In this document: piece by piece, positions 8,964 through 17,552 of the stretch | How the letters are laid out: each line of letters starts with the position of its first letter | Numbering within the stretch: position 1 is the stretch's first letter | Source of the DNA: an uncultured Oscillospiraceae bacterium | GTDB taxonomy: Bacteria; Bacillota; Clostridia; Oscillospirales; Oscillospiraceae | Direction of reading: 5' to 3' | Length of the DNA: 64,000 nt | NCBI GenBank assembly: GCA_950075865.1 | Contig: CATMVA010000011.1 | Span: forward strand, 24,745 to 88,744 | Program-made: the position numbers and the translations under genes | The notes under the pieces: model-generated | The model's input: the letters and a program-made list of their open reading frames with translations, nothing else | Told to the model about the DNA's origin: nothing | Database searches by the model: none

Positions 8964-10181
8964 TCAAATGGTAAATTCAGGTGCCCAGCTTCCGTCGATA
9001 AAGATGTCCTCCCAGTTTCCGTCGGCGGTGAGGCCCTGGATGCTCATGTCGCCGCTGCCTACCATGAAGTCCACGTGGAGCACGCTGGTGTTGATGCCCA
9101 TGGCGTCCAGCTCCTCAGGGGTCTTGCCCGGAGGGCCGCCGGCCAGGCCCAGGGCAATGTGGCAGCTTGCGTTCTCGTCGTAAAGGGTGGTGTAGAAGGT
9201 GGTGCGCAGGGCCGAGATGGGGCTCTTTTTGTCGATGAGGGCCATCTCCCCGAAGTAGCAGGAGCCTTCGTCGGTCTCAAGGATGGTCTTCAGGACCTCC
9301 TCCCCCACGTCGGCCGAGTAGTCCACCACCTTGCCCTCCTTCAGGGTCAGGCGGAAGTGGTCGATGAGCTGGCCCCGGAAGTTCAGTGGGCGGGTGCTGG
9401 TCACATAGCCCTCAGACTTGTACTTGTGGGGGCAGGTGAAGATCTCCTCGGTGGGCACGTTGGGCACGAAGATATCGGGCTTGTCCGGAAATTCCACGCA
9501 GCCACCGTTCCAGCGCTGGGGCTCGATGGGGCTGAGGTAGAGGTCGGTCTCGGCGCTCTTGTAGTGGAAGGTCCTGTACTGCTTATCCTCCAGCATTTTC
9601 CGCCGACGGCGGGAGTTGGCGATGTAGTCATCCCATGCCTTGATGGGATCGGGCTCGTTCACCCGGCAGCAGGCGAATACCGCCTCCCAAAGCTTCTCAA
9701 GCCCCTCCTCGGGTGGCAGGTCCGGGTAGACCAGCTTGGCCCAGGAAGCCGACGGGCAACAGATGATGGTACTCTGGGCTCCCCCGCTCTTCTGGGAATA
9801 GCGGATACGGCTCTGGCGGTCGCCAATGGCCTTCTTCTGGATATTCTCCATAGGGACCCCCCGGAATACGTCCAGATCCACCTCCTCCACCCGGATGAAA
9901 GCGGCTCCCCGGCCGGCATAATAGTCGATGGCGGCGCAGTCCAGCTCGGTCAGCGCGCCGATCTCCCCGTCCTTCCGCATCAATTTGATCCGGTCCAGCG
10001 CGTTGGATTTCCATGCAACGGATACATCGGACGCACCCGCCGCATAGGCCTGCTCGGCCAGGGCACAGATCAATTCCTCGCTGTCCACCTGGGCCTCAAT
10101 ATAGACGCTCTGCCCCGGTTTCAGGAACAAACCGCGCTTGATCACGACCTCCGCGTAGGTCTGGAGCTTTTTCTGATCCAT
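8964..10181 (-). CDS. Aminopeptidase, M29 family
   Basis: 405 residues, standard for M29 (AmpS/PepS/aminopeptidase T) dimetallo-aminopeptidases. Diagnostic blocks are NVPTEEIFTCPHK (metal-ligand Glu), FGEMALIDKKSPI (Glu), CHIALGLA (His) and LHVDFMVGSGDM (His/Asp). It releases N-terminal amino acids from peptides in the cytosol. Start ATG 10181 was preferred to the upstream GTG at 10241. It leads the leftward DUF4438 operon and faces the Opp operon, whose last peptidase is its homologue. Confidence 0.9.
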   Translation of the reverse strand: MDQKKLQTYAEVVIKRGLFLKPGQSVYIEAQVDSEELICALAEQAYAAGASDVSVAWKSNALDRIKLMRKDGEIGALTELDCAAIDYYAGRGAAFIRVEEVDLDVFRGVPMENIQKKAIGDRQSRIRYSQKSGGAQSTIICCPSASWAKLVYPDLPPEEGLEKLWEAVFACCRVNEPDPIKAWDDYIANSRRRRKMLEDKQYRTFHYKSAETDLYLSPIEPQRWNGGCVEFPDKPDIFVPNVPTEEIFTCPHKYKSEGYVTSTRPLNFRGQLIDHFRLTLKEGKVVDYSADVGEEVLKTILETDEGSCYFGEMALIDKKSPISALRTTFYTTLYDENASCHIALGLAGGPPGKTPEELDAMGINTSVLHVDFMVGSGDMSIQGLTADGNWEDIFIDGSWAPEFTI

Positions 10182-10258
10182 GATCCTGCGACCCCCTTTT
10201 GCAATTTTCTTATTTTTATTTTTCAATTCGGACCGGACCAAAGTCCATCAACCATTAC

Positions 10259-10287
10259 AGAATACCACATTTTAGTCACGACGTAAA
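10259..10287 (-). promoter_or_regulatory. Promoter of the leftward M29-DUF4438 operon
   Basis: On the minus strand: TTTACG (10282-10287), 17-bp spacer, TATTCT (10259-10264). The -35 and part of the spacer coincide with direct repeat copy 1. Confidence 0.55.
10272..10287 (+). repeat. Direct repeat copy 1 in the divergent control region
   Basis: TTAGTCACGACGTAAA. It matches copy 2 (10370-10385) in 13 of 16 positions (consensus TTAGTCRCGAYGYAAA) and overlaps the leftward -35 box. Likely a repressor operator; the regulator is unknown. Confidence 0.55.
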
Positions 10288-10369
10288 TCAAAAATTTGCA
10301 TAAATATATATATAAAATTTCACAAAATATTTTTTCAAAATCCGTATTTTCGCACTGATTCTCCAAAAA

Positions 10370-10385
10370 TTAGTCGCGATGCAAA
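10370..10385 (+). repeat. Direct repeat copy 2 in the divergent control region
   Basis: TTAGTCGCGATGCAAA, 98 bp from copy 1 and 17 bp upstream of the rightward TTGACA box. Confidence 0.55.
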
Positions 10386-10388
10386 AAG

Positions 10389-10415
10389 TTGGCCGACCGC
10401 TCTTGACATTGGCCG
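10389..10415 (+). repeat. Tandem TTGGCCG operator-like pair
   Basis: TTGGCCG occurs at 10389-10395 and 10409-10415, 20 bp (two helical turns) apart, flanking the -35 box of the opp promoter. Confidence 0.45.
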
Positions 10416-10431
10416 TCAAAGGGATTACACT
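10403..10431 (+). promoter_or_regulatory. Sigma-A promoter of the opp operon
   Basis: Consensus TTGACA (10403-10408), 17-bp spacer, TACACT (10426-10431). The transcript would begin about 60 bp before the binding-protein start. Confidence 0.85.
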
Positions 10432-10495
10432 GAGCAAAATTCACTTGGACGCGTATAAAAATGCACGCTCCAAAGAAAAGAAAAGAGGGAAAACC

Positions 10496-12133
10496 ATGAA
10501 AAAGCACATTGCCTGCATCCTGTCCGCCGCCATGCTTCTGGGTCTGCTCGCCTCCTGCGGGGGAACCAAGAACCCCCAGGGAGAATCCGGGAAAACCGTC
10601 ACCATCGCCAAAAGCATCCTGCCCGCCCACGTTGACCCGGCCTATGCCGGAAGCGCCGACTGCAGCGAGATCATCAATATGAACGCCGCCGGTCTCTACT
10701 ATGTGGACGGTGACAACAAGGTTCAGTTGGATCTGGCCTCCGCCGCTGTGGAGAGCGAAGACCATATGAGCATCACCTATACCATCGGCGAGCACTATTT
10801 TTACTACGCCGACGGCAGCCAGGGCCCCCGGATCACGGCCTATGACTTTGAGTACGCCGCCCGGCGTGCCATTGACCCCATCGCCTCCAACGACAACCAG
10901 GACACCCGCATGATGAACGCCGGCGTCAAGAACGCCCGTGCCATCCACGACGAGGGGATGGATCCCAAGGAGATCGGCGTCCACGCCACTGACGAGAACA
11001 CCCTGGTCATCGAGTTCGAGGTCTACATCCCCTACCGTGACGAGCTGCTGTCCGGCCGGAACCTGGCCCCCCAGAACCAGGCCTTCGTGGAGGAGTGCGG
11101 CGCCAAGTACGGCACCAGCGCCGACACCGTTCTCAACAGCGGCGCCTGGCTGCTGACCGACTTCGCCGTGGGCTCCACCTCCATCACCCTGAAGACCAAC
11201 CCCAATTTTAAGGGCTACGACGCCGGCAAGGCCAACGTAGATACCGTGACCTTCGTCCAGATCCAGGATTCCCAGCAGGCCCTTCTGGCCTACCAGAACG
11301 GCGATGTGGACATCGTCAGCCTCAGCGGCGAGCAGGTGGTAACCTATGCCGATGACCCCGCCTTCGTCAAGTTTGGCCAGGCCGCCGTGACCTACCTGGC
11401 TGTCAACTGCGATGAGTACAGCAACGACAATCTCCGCCGGGCCCTCTCCTGCGCGTTGGACAAGACCGCCCTGTGCGACGAGGTGCTGCTCGACGGCTCC
11501 ATCCCCGCCTACTTCATGGTGCCCTACAACCTGACCACCGACGGTAAGGGCAACGACTTCCGCGACACCACTAAGAGCTACGGCCAACTGGATCTGGCCA
11601 AGGCCCAGTCCTACTGGGAGGCCGCCAAGGCCGAGATGGGGATCGACAGCGTCACCCTGGACTTCCTGATCACCTCTGACGAGAACGCCTACACTGTGGG
11701 CGCCTGGATCCAGGACCAGTTCCAGAACGCCCTGCCCGGCATCAACATCAATCTGGTCACCGTCCCCTACGAGTCCAAGATGAACTACGTCATGGCCGGC
11801 GATTACGGCTTCTCGGTGGTGACCTGGGGCGCCGACTACGCCGATCCCACCGCCTTCCTGTCCTGCTATGTCACGGGTTACCCCATCAATGTCAGCCACT
11901 GGTCCAACGCCGAGTATGACCAGATCCTGTCCGACTGCACTGTGGGCAGCATGGCCTCCGACCTCACCGCCCGGGGCGCCGCTCTCCAGCGGGCCGAGGA
12001 GATTTTTATGGACGGGGCCTCGGTCATCCCCCTGTATCAGACCAGCACCTGCCTGCTGGTACGCACCAACATCTCGGGCATCAACTATCACCTGTGCGGC
12101 AACACCTACGACTACCGCTCCATGACCGCCTGA
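10496..12133 (+). CDS. Oligopeptide ABC transporter substrate-binding lipoprotein
   Basis: 545 residues of the SBP_bac_5 (OppA/DppA) family. The N-terminus is a lipoprotein signal peptide with lipobox LLASC-G. The mature protein shows the family fold, for instance YDFEYAARRAIDP and LAYQNGDVDIVSL. It captures peptides outside the membrane and hands them to the permeases encoded next. Start ATG 10496 follows AGAGGG. A long hairpin after the gene probably lowers downstream expression relative to the binding protein. Confidence 0.92.
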   Translation: MKKHIACILSAAMLLGLLASCGGTKNPQGESGKTVTIAKSILPAHVDPAYAGSADCSEIINMNAAGLYYVDGDNKVQLDLASAAVESEDHMSITYTIGEHYFYYADGSQGPRITAYDFEYAARRAIDPIASNDNQDTRMMNAGVKNARAIHDEGMDPKEIGVHATDENTLVIEFEVYIPYRDELLSGRNLAPQNQAFVEECGAKYGTSADTVLNSGAWLLTDFAVGSTSITLKTNPNFKGYDAGKANVDTVTFVQIQDSQQALLAYQNGDVDIVSLSGEQVVTYADDPAFVKFGQAAVTYLAVNCDEYSNDNLRRALSCALDKTALCDEVLLDGSIPAYFMVPYNLTTDGKGNDFRDTTKSYGQLDLAKAQSYWEAAKAEMGIDSVTLDFLITSDENAYTVGAWIQDQFQNALPGININLVTVPYESKMNYVMAGDYGFSVVTWGADYADPTAFLSCYVTGYPINVSHWSNAEYDQILSDCTVGSMASDLTARGAALQRAEEIFMDGASVIPLYQTSTCLLVRTNISGINYHLCGNTYDYRSMTA

Positions 12134-12157
12134 GCATCCCCGGCTGAACATTCCGTG

Positions 12158-12189
12158 AAAACAGCATGGGCCAAAACCCATGCTGTTTT
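12158..12189 (+). terminator. Intra-operon hairpin (attenuator or mRNA stabiliser)
   Basis: A perfect 13-bp stem AAAACAGCATGGG / CCCATGCTGTTTT with a 6-nt loop lies between the binding-protein gene and the permease. It ends in only four T, so it is likely a partial terminator or a 3' stabiliser giving excess binding protein. Confidence 0.75.
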
Positions 12190-12221
12190 CGCAAAACCCC
12201 ACTTTTCCGGAGGAGATCCCT

Positions 12222-13160
12222 ATGTGGAAATACATTGCCAAGCGTATCCTTATCGCGCTGGGAACCCTGTTTTTTATCCTGTTCGTCCTGTTTATCCTAC
12301 TCTCCTTTATGCCCGGCTCGCCCTTTAACCAGCTGACCCTGACCGCTGAGCAGATCGCCGTGCTGGAGGCCAAGTATGGGCTGGACAAGCCCCTGATGAT
12401 CCGGTTTTTTATCTACGTCAAAAACATGCTTCAGGGTGACTTCGGCGTGTCCTACAACATCATTGCCGACTACCCCGTGATCGACCTGATCGGCGCCAAG
12501 TTCTGGATCAGCGCCAAGCTGGGGCTGACCGCCACGGTGGTGGGCACCGTTCTGGGACTGTTCCTGGGACTGGTGGCTTCGATCAAGCACAACACCTGGC
12601 TGGATACCGGGACCACCTTCCTCTCGGTTCTGGGGGTCAGCCTTCCCGGGTATGTTTTCGCCCTGGCCCTGTCCTACTTCATCGGCTTCAAGATGAACCT
12701 GCTGCCCATCGTATACAGCACGAAGCACCCGGTGAGCTCTCTCATCCTGCCGGTCCTGTCCATGTCCATGGGCCCCATGGCCCAGATCGCCCGGTACACC
12801 CGGACTGAGATGCTGGACGTACTGGGCTCGGACTACATGCTGCTGGCCCGCACCAAAGGGCTGAGCAACCGGATCCTGTTTATCCGCCACGCCCTGAAAA
12901 ACGGCCTGACCCCCGTGATTACCGTGCTGGGACCCATGCTGGTCTCCCTGATGTCGGGCAGTATGGTGGTGGAACAGATCTTCTCGGTCCCCGGTATGGG
13001 CAGCCTGCTGGTCTCGGCCGTCCAGACCAATGACTACAACGTGGTGCTGGGAGTCTCCTTTCTGTACAGTCTTATGTTCATTGTCAGTATGCTGGTGGTG
13101 GATCTGCTCTACGGCGTGATCGACCCGAGAATCTCGGTATCGGGAGGGAAAAAGGAATGA
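12222..13160 (+). CDS. Oligopeptide ABC transporter permease (DppB/OppB type)
   Basis: 312 residues with six hydrophobic segments and the BPD_transp_1 fold. The first helix and periplasmic part (KYGLDKPLMIRFFIYVKNMLQGDFGVSY) are typical of OppB. The EAA-type coupling loop is at about YMLLARTKGLSNRILFIRHALKNGL. ATG 12222 follows GGAGGAG. The gene overlaps the next by 4 bp. Confidence 0.93.
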   Translation: MWKYIAKRILIALGTLFFILFVLFILLSFMPGSPFNQLTLTAEQIAVLEAKYGLDKPLMIRFFIYVKNMLQGDFGVSYNIIADYPVIDLIGAKFWISAKLGLTATVVGTVLGLFLGLVASIKHNTWLDTGTTFLSVLGVSLPGYVFALALSYFIGFKMNLLPIVYSTKHPVSSLILPVLSMSMGPMAQIARYTRTEMLDVLGSDYMLLARTKGLSNRILFIRHALKNGLTPVITVLGPMLVSLMSGSMVVEQIFSVPGMGSLLVSAVQTNDYNVVLGVSFLYSLMFIVSMLVVDLLYGVIDPRISVSGGKKE

Positions 13161-14173
13161 ATACCACTCAGGAAGACATCGTATTCCTGCCCAACGATTT
13201 CGATCCTCTGGGCGACCGTCAGGACATCAATGCCGACAAGACCTTCGCCGACATCTCCATGACCCACGATATCATCAAGCGCTTCTGCCGCAACAAGGGC
13301 GCCATCATCTCCCTGGCGGTCATTCTGATCATCGCCGTCATGTCCATTATCGGCCCCGGCATGAACCAGTACTCCTACAGCGAGATGAAGACCTCCTTCG
13401 CCAGCCTGCCCCCCAAGGTCTCCGCCCTGTCCGGCATCGGGGCCTTCGACGGTACGGAAAACGGCAAGGATATGTACGCCCTCAAGGGCTGCGACACCGA
13501 CTTCTGGTTCGGCACTGACCCCCTGGGCCGGGACCTGTGGACCCGGCTGTGGACGGGTACCAGGGTCTCCCTGATGATCGCGCTGATCGCCGCGGTGGGC
13601 AATATGTTTATCGGCATCATCTACGGCCTGGTGTCCGGCTACATCGGCGGCAAGGTGGATATCGTCATGCAGCGGATCATCGAGATCCTCAACGGCATCC
13701 CCAGCCTGGTGGTCATGACCCTGATGGTCATGGTCATGCGGCCCGGCGTGGGCGCTATCGTGGTGGCCCTGCTGACCACGGGCTGGATCGGAACGGCCCG
13801 TATGGTCCGGGGCCAGACCATGAAGATCCGGGAGGAGGAGTTCGTCCAGGCCTCCCAGACCCTGGGCGCCTCCACCTTCCGCATCCTGTTCAAGGACGCC
13901 TTGCCCAACATCATGAGCCAGATCATCACCATGGCCATGTTCTCCATCCCAGGCGCCATCTTCGCCGAGTCCTTCCTGGCCTTTGTGGGACTGGGCATAC
14001 CCCAGCCCCAGCCCTCCCTGGGCATTCTCATCAGCGAGGGCTACAAGTCCCTGACCATCCACCCCCATATGCTGGTGATCCCGGTGCTGGTCCTGTCCGT
14101 TCTGATGCTCAGCTTCAACCTGCTGGCCGACGGCCTGCGGGACGCCCTGGATCCCAAGCAGAAAGATCAGTAA
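13157..14173 (+). CDS. Oligopeptide ABC transporter permease (DppC/OppC type)
   Basis: 338 residues. It has a long cytosolic N-terminus, a transmembrane helix near residue 55, the FGTDPLGRDLWTRLWTGTRVSL motif typical of OppC/DppC, and the EAA loop around EEEFVQASQTLGASTFRILFKDALPN. Its start overlaps the upstream stop as ATGA, implying coupled translation and an equimolar pair with the first permease. Confidence 0.93.
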   Translation: MNTTQEDIVFLPNDFDPLGDRQDINADKTFADISMTHDIIKRFCRNKGAIISLAVILIIAVMSIIGPGMNQYSYSEMKTSFASLPPKVSALSGIGAFDGTENGKDMYALKGCDTDFWFGTDPLGRDLWTRLWTGTRVSLMIALIAAVGNMFIGIIYGLVSGYIGGKVDIVMQRIIEILNGIPSLVVMTLMVMVMRPGVGAIVVALLTTGWIGTARMVRGQTMKIREEEFVQASQTLGASTFRILFKDALPNIMSQIITMAMFSIPGAIFAESFLAFVGLGIPQPQPSLGILISEGYKSLTIHPHMLVIPVLVLSVLMLSFNLLADGLRDALDPKQKDQ

Positions 14174-14189
14174 AGGAGGAGACAGAGAA

Positions 14190-15272
14190 ATGAACGAGCG
14201 CAAGCAAATCCTGAAGATCCGGAATTTCGCCGTCTCCTTCAACACCTCCTCGGGAAAGCTCAACGCCATCCGGGGGGTGAACTTCGACCTGTATCAGGGG
14301 GAGACCGTGGCCATCGTGGGCGAGTCAGGCTCGGGCAAAAGCGTGACCGTCAAGGCCATCATGGGCATCATGAGCCCCAACCAGGTCATTGACGGCGGCA
14401 CCATCGAGTTCACCTACCAGGACGGCAAGCAAGGGGAGAAGACGGTGGACATCCTCAAGCTGTCCCAGAAACAGCTCCGCAATGAGATCTGCGGCCGCCG
14501 CATCGCCATGGTCTTCCAGGACCCCATGACCAGTCTCAACCCCACTCTCACCATCGGCCGGCAGCTGACCGAGGGGATGATGTACCATTTCCACACCCCC
14601 AAGGCCGAGGCCTACCAGCGGGCCGAGGAGCTGCTGGACCTGGTGGGCATCCACAACGCTAAGGATTTCCTCAAGAGCTACCCCCATCAGCTCTCGGGCG
14701 GTATGCGCCAGCGGGTGGTCATCGCCATCGCCCTGGCCTGCAACCCGGACATCCTCATCTGCGACGAACCCACCACCGCCCTGGACGTGACCATCCAGGC
14801 CAAGATCCTGGAGCTGATCCAGGACCTGCAAAAAAAGCTGAACATCTCTGTGATCTATATCACTCACGACCTGGGCGTGGTGGCCAAGGTGGCCGATTAC
14901 GTCAATATCATGTACGCCGGCAAGCTGGTGGAGAAAGGAACGGTCAACGACATCTTCTATGACCCCCGCCATCCCTACACCTGGGGCCTGCTCAGCTCCA
15001 TGCCCGATCTGGACACCTTGGACACCCGGCTGTACACCATCCCCGGGACGCCGCCCAACCTGGTCAACAAGGTGGAGGGGGACGCTTTCGCGCCCCGCAA
15101 CCCCTACGCACTGAATATTGACCTTCGTATGGAGCCGCCCTTCTTCAAGATCAACGGTCATCACGAAGTGGCCTCCTGGCTGGCGCACCCCAACGCCCCG
15201 AAGGTGGAGATGCCCGCCGCGCTGAAGGCGCGGATCGAAAAAATGCTGCGGGAGGGAGAAAACCATGGCTGA
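14190..15272 (+). CDS. Oligopeptide ABC transporter ATPase (DppD/OppD type)
   Basis: 360 residues with Walker [10 protein letters not shown]-loop [12 protein letters not shown], signature LSGGMRQR and Walker [13 protein letters not shown]. The C-terminal oligopeptide extension is present but lacks the Cys-rich 4Fe-4S type motif often found in DppD proteins. AAAGGAGGAG precedes the start. The 3' end overlaps the next ATPase gene. Confidence 0.93.
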   Translation: MNERKQILKIRNFAVSFNTSSGKLNAIRGVNFDLYQGETVAIVGESGSGKSVTVKAIMGIMSPNQVIDGGTIEFTYQDGKQGEKTVDILKLSQKQLRNEICGRRIAMVFQDPMTSLNPTLTIGRQLTEGMMYHFHTPKAEAYQRAEELLDLVGIHNAKDFLKSYPHQLSGGMRQRVVIAIALACNPDILICDEPTTALDVTIQAKILELIQDLQKKLNISVIYITHDLGVVAKVADYVNIMYAGKLVEKGTVNDIFYDPRHPYTWGLLSSMPDLDTLDTRLYTIPGTPPNLVNKVEGDAFAPRNPYALNIDLRMEPPFFKINGHHEVASWLAHPNAPKVEMPAALKARIEKMLREGENHG

Positions 15273-16227
15273 AGAAAGCAACGTCCTGCTCTCCGTCAAA
15301 GGACTGAAGCAGTATTTCCGGGTCAATCGGCACTTTACCGTCCGGGCCGTGGATGGGGTCTCCTTCCACATCAACCGGGGAGAGACCTACGGCCTGGCTG
15401 GCGAGTCGGGCTCAGGCAAGTCCACCACCGGACGGTCCATCATCCGGCTCTATGATCCCACCGCGGGCTCCATCACCTTCAACGGACACGAGATCGGTCA
15501 CAAAATGGACGCCAAACAGAAGAAAGCCCTGCGCACCGAGATGCAGATGATCTTTCAGGATCCCATGGCCTGCCTCAATCCCAGGGAGAAAGTCATGGAC
15601 ATTATCGCCGAGGGGCTGGATATCCACCGGCTGTACAGCAGTCCCGCCGAGCGGCGGGAGAAGGTACTGCGGATGATGGAGATGGTGGGGCTGGACAAGG
15701 ACCACGCCAACCGCTACCCCCACCAGTTCTCCGGCGGCCAGCGCCAGCGTATCGGTATTGCCCGGGCTCTGGTGATGAACCCCAGCCTGGTCATCGCCGA
15801 TGAGGCCATCAGCGCCCTGGACGTCTCGATCCAGGCCCAGGTGGTCAACCTGATGAAGGACCTGCAGGCCGAGCTGGGCACCGCCTTCCTCTTCATCGCC
15901 CACGACCTGTCCATGGTCAAGTACATCTCCGACCGCATTGGGATCCTCCATGTGGGCCACCTGGTGGAGGAGGGCACCACCGAGGAGATCTTTAACTCCC
16001 CCATCCACCCCTACACCAAGTCCCTGCTCTCGGCCATCCCCCACCCCAACCCCATTGTGGAAAAAAATCGGGTGGCCGTCAGCTATGACTACGCCTCCAG
16101 CGGGCTGGTCTACAACGAGGAGCGCCACTACCGGCTCAGCCCCACCCACACGGTGCTGGCCTCCCCCGAGTCCTTCAAGGAGTGGACCGGACTGGAGGCC
16201 AAGGAGTCCTATCTGGTGGAGGAATAA
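15265..16227 (+). CDS. Oligopeptide ABC transporter ATPase (DppF/OppF type)
   Basis: 320 residues with Walker [10 protein letters not shown]-loop MIFQDPMACLNP, signature FSGGQRQR and Walker B LVIADEAISALD. In the last the usual Glu-Pro pair reads Glu-Ala; the catalytic Glu is kept. With the OppD-type subunit it forms the heterodimeric motor. Start ATG 15265 lies inside the preceding gene. Confidence 0.93.
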   Translation: MAEESNVLLSVKGLKQYFRVNRHFTVRAVDGVSFHINRGETYGLAGESGSGKSTTGRSIIRLYDPTAGSITFNGHEIGHKMDAKQKKALRTEMQMIFQDPMACLNPREKVMDIIAEGLDIHRLYSSPAERREKVLRMMEMVGLDKDHANRYPHQFSGGQRQRIGIARALVMNPSLVIADEAISALDVSIQAQVVNLMKDLQAELGTAFLFIAHDLSMVKYISDRIGILHVGHLVEEGTTEEIFNSPIHPYTKSLLSAIPHPNPIVEKNRVAVSYDYASSGLVYNEERHYRLSPTHTVLASPESFKEWTGLEAKESYLVEE

Positions 16228-16276
16228 GGGTCCCGAAGCCGAACTGCCCCAACCACATCACAAAGGAGTGTTGAGA

Positions 16277-17515
16277 ATGGACCGTTCCATCTATTATCAG
16301 AAATATGCCCAGGCGGTGCTGAAGATCGGCCTGAACCTGCAGCCCGGCCAGACCCTGGTGACCAAGATGCCCGTGGAGTACCGGGACCTGGCCATCGAGA
16401 TCACCAAGCAGGCCTTCGCCATGGGGGCCAGGGATGTGATCATCGACTGGTATGACCCGGTGGTCAACCACTACCGGATGCTGGGCGCCAGCGTGGAGGC
16501 CCTGTCCGAGGTACAGGAATTCGAGAAGGAGCGTACCCGCCACTTTATGGAGATGCGGGCCTGCACCCTGAGTCCCTGCGTGTTCTATCCCGACCTGGAT
16601 CTGGACGTGCCGGCCGAAAAGCTGCAGGCGGTCAACCAGAAGATGCGGGCCCTGCGCCAGATCGAGCGGGACTATATCGACCGGGGGGAGATCCAGTGGA
16701 GCTCCTTCGTGGTGGGCAACGAGGCCTGGGGCGAGAAGATCTATCCCGACCTGCCCAAGGAGGAGCGGGACGACAAGTTCTTCAAGCAGGTGGCCCGGAT
16801 CGTCCGGATCACCGAGGACACCGACCCGGTGGAAAACTGGAAAAAGCACTGTGACGACCTGAAGCGGCACTCCGCCTGGCTCAACGAGCAGAATTTTGAC
16901 CGCATTCACATCACCACCGGGCTGGGCACCGACGTGGAGGTGGGGCTGGTCAAGGGGCATATCTGGTGCTCGGCCGCCGAGATGGGGGACAGCAAGACCG
17001 TCCCCTACTGCGCCAACATGCCCACCGAAGAGGTTTTTACCGACCCAGACAAGCGGCGGGTCAACGGCGTGGTCTACGCCTCCCGCCCCCTCTTCCTCAA
17101 CGGCCGCATGGTGGAGAATTTCTCGGTCCGCTTTGAGAAGGGCCGGGCGGTGGAATGCCGGGCCGAGAAGGAACAGAAGACCCTGGAGGACCAGTTGGCC
17201 CTGGACGAGAGCTGCCGCTACCTGGGGGAGATCGCCCTGGTCCCCTTCAGCAGCCCCATCTCCCAGATGAATCAGTGCTTCTACTTCGTCCCTTTGGATG
17301 AGAACGCCGCCAGCCACATGGCGCTGGGCACCAGCTTCCCCAGCTGCGTCAAGGGGGGCACCAGCATGACCCGGGAGGAGCTGGACGCCCTGGGCGTCAA
17401 CTTCGCCCCCATCCACAACGACTTTATGTACGGCACCCCCGACATGAAGGTGGTGGGCATCAAGGAGGATGGCACCGAGGTCCTCGTCATGGAAAACGGA
17501 GAGTTCGTGATCTGA
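16277..17515 (+). CDS. Aminopeptidase, M29 family, second copy
   Basis: 412 residues, a homologue of the leftward M29 enzyme. It carries the same blocks: NMPTEEVFTDPDK, YLGEIALVPFSSPIS, SHMALGTSFP and IHNDFMYGTPDM. The fourth block reads HND where the other copy has HVD, and the first lacks the CPH of its partner, so specificity probably differs. AAGGAG precedes ATG 16277. Position after the transporter ATPases fits hydrolysis of imported peptides. Confidence 0.9.
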   Translation: MDRSIYYQKYAQAVLKIGLNLQPGQTLVTKMPVEYRDLAIEITKQAFAMGARDVIIDWYDPVVNHYRMLGASVEALSEVQEFEKERTRHFMEMRACTLSPCVFYPDLDLDVPAEKLQAVNQKMRALRQIERDYIDRGEIQWSSFVVGNEAWGEKIYPDLPKEERDDKFFKQVARIVRITEDTDPVENWKKHCDDLKRHSAWLNEQNFDRIHITTGLGTDVEVGLVKGHIWCSAAEMGDSKTVPYCANMPTEEVFTDPDKRRVNGVVYASRPLFLNGRMVENFSVRFEKGRAVECRAEKEQKTLEDQLALDESCRYLGEIALVPFSSPISQMNQCFYFVPLDENAASHMALGTSFPSCVKGGTSMTREELDALGVNFAPIHNDFMYGTPDMKVVGIKEDGTEVLVMENGEFVI

Positions 17516-17552
17516 GGCAGCGATTTCAATTTGAAGTGAGGATTCAGACGAT

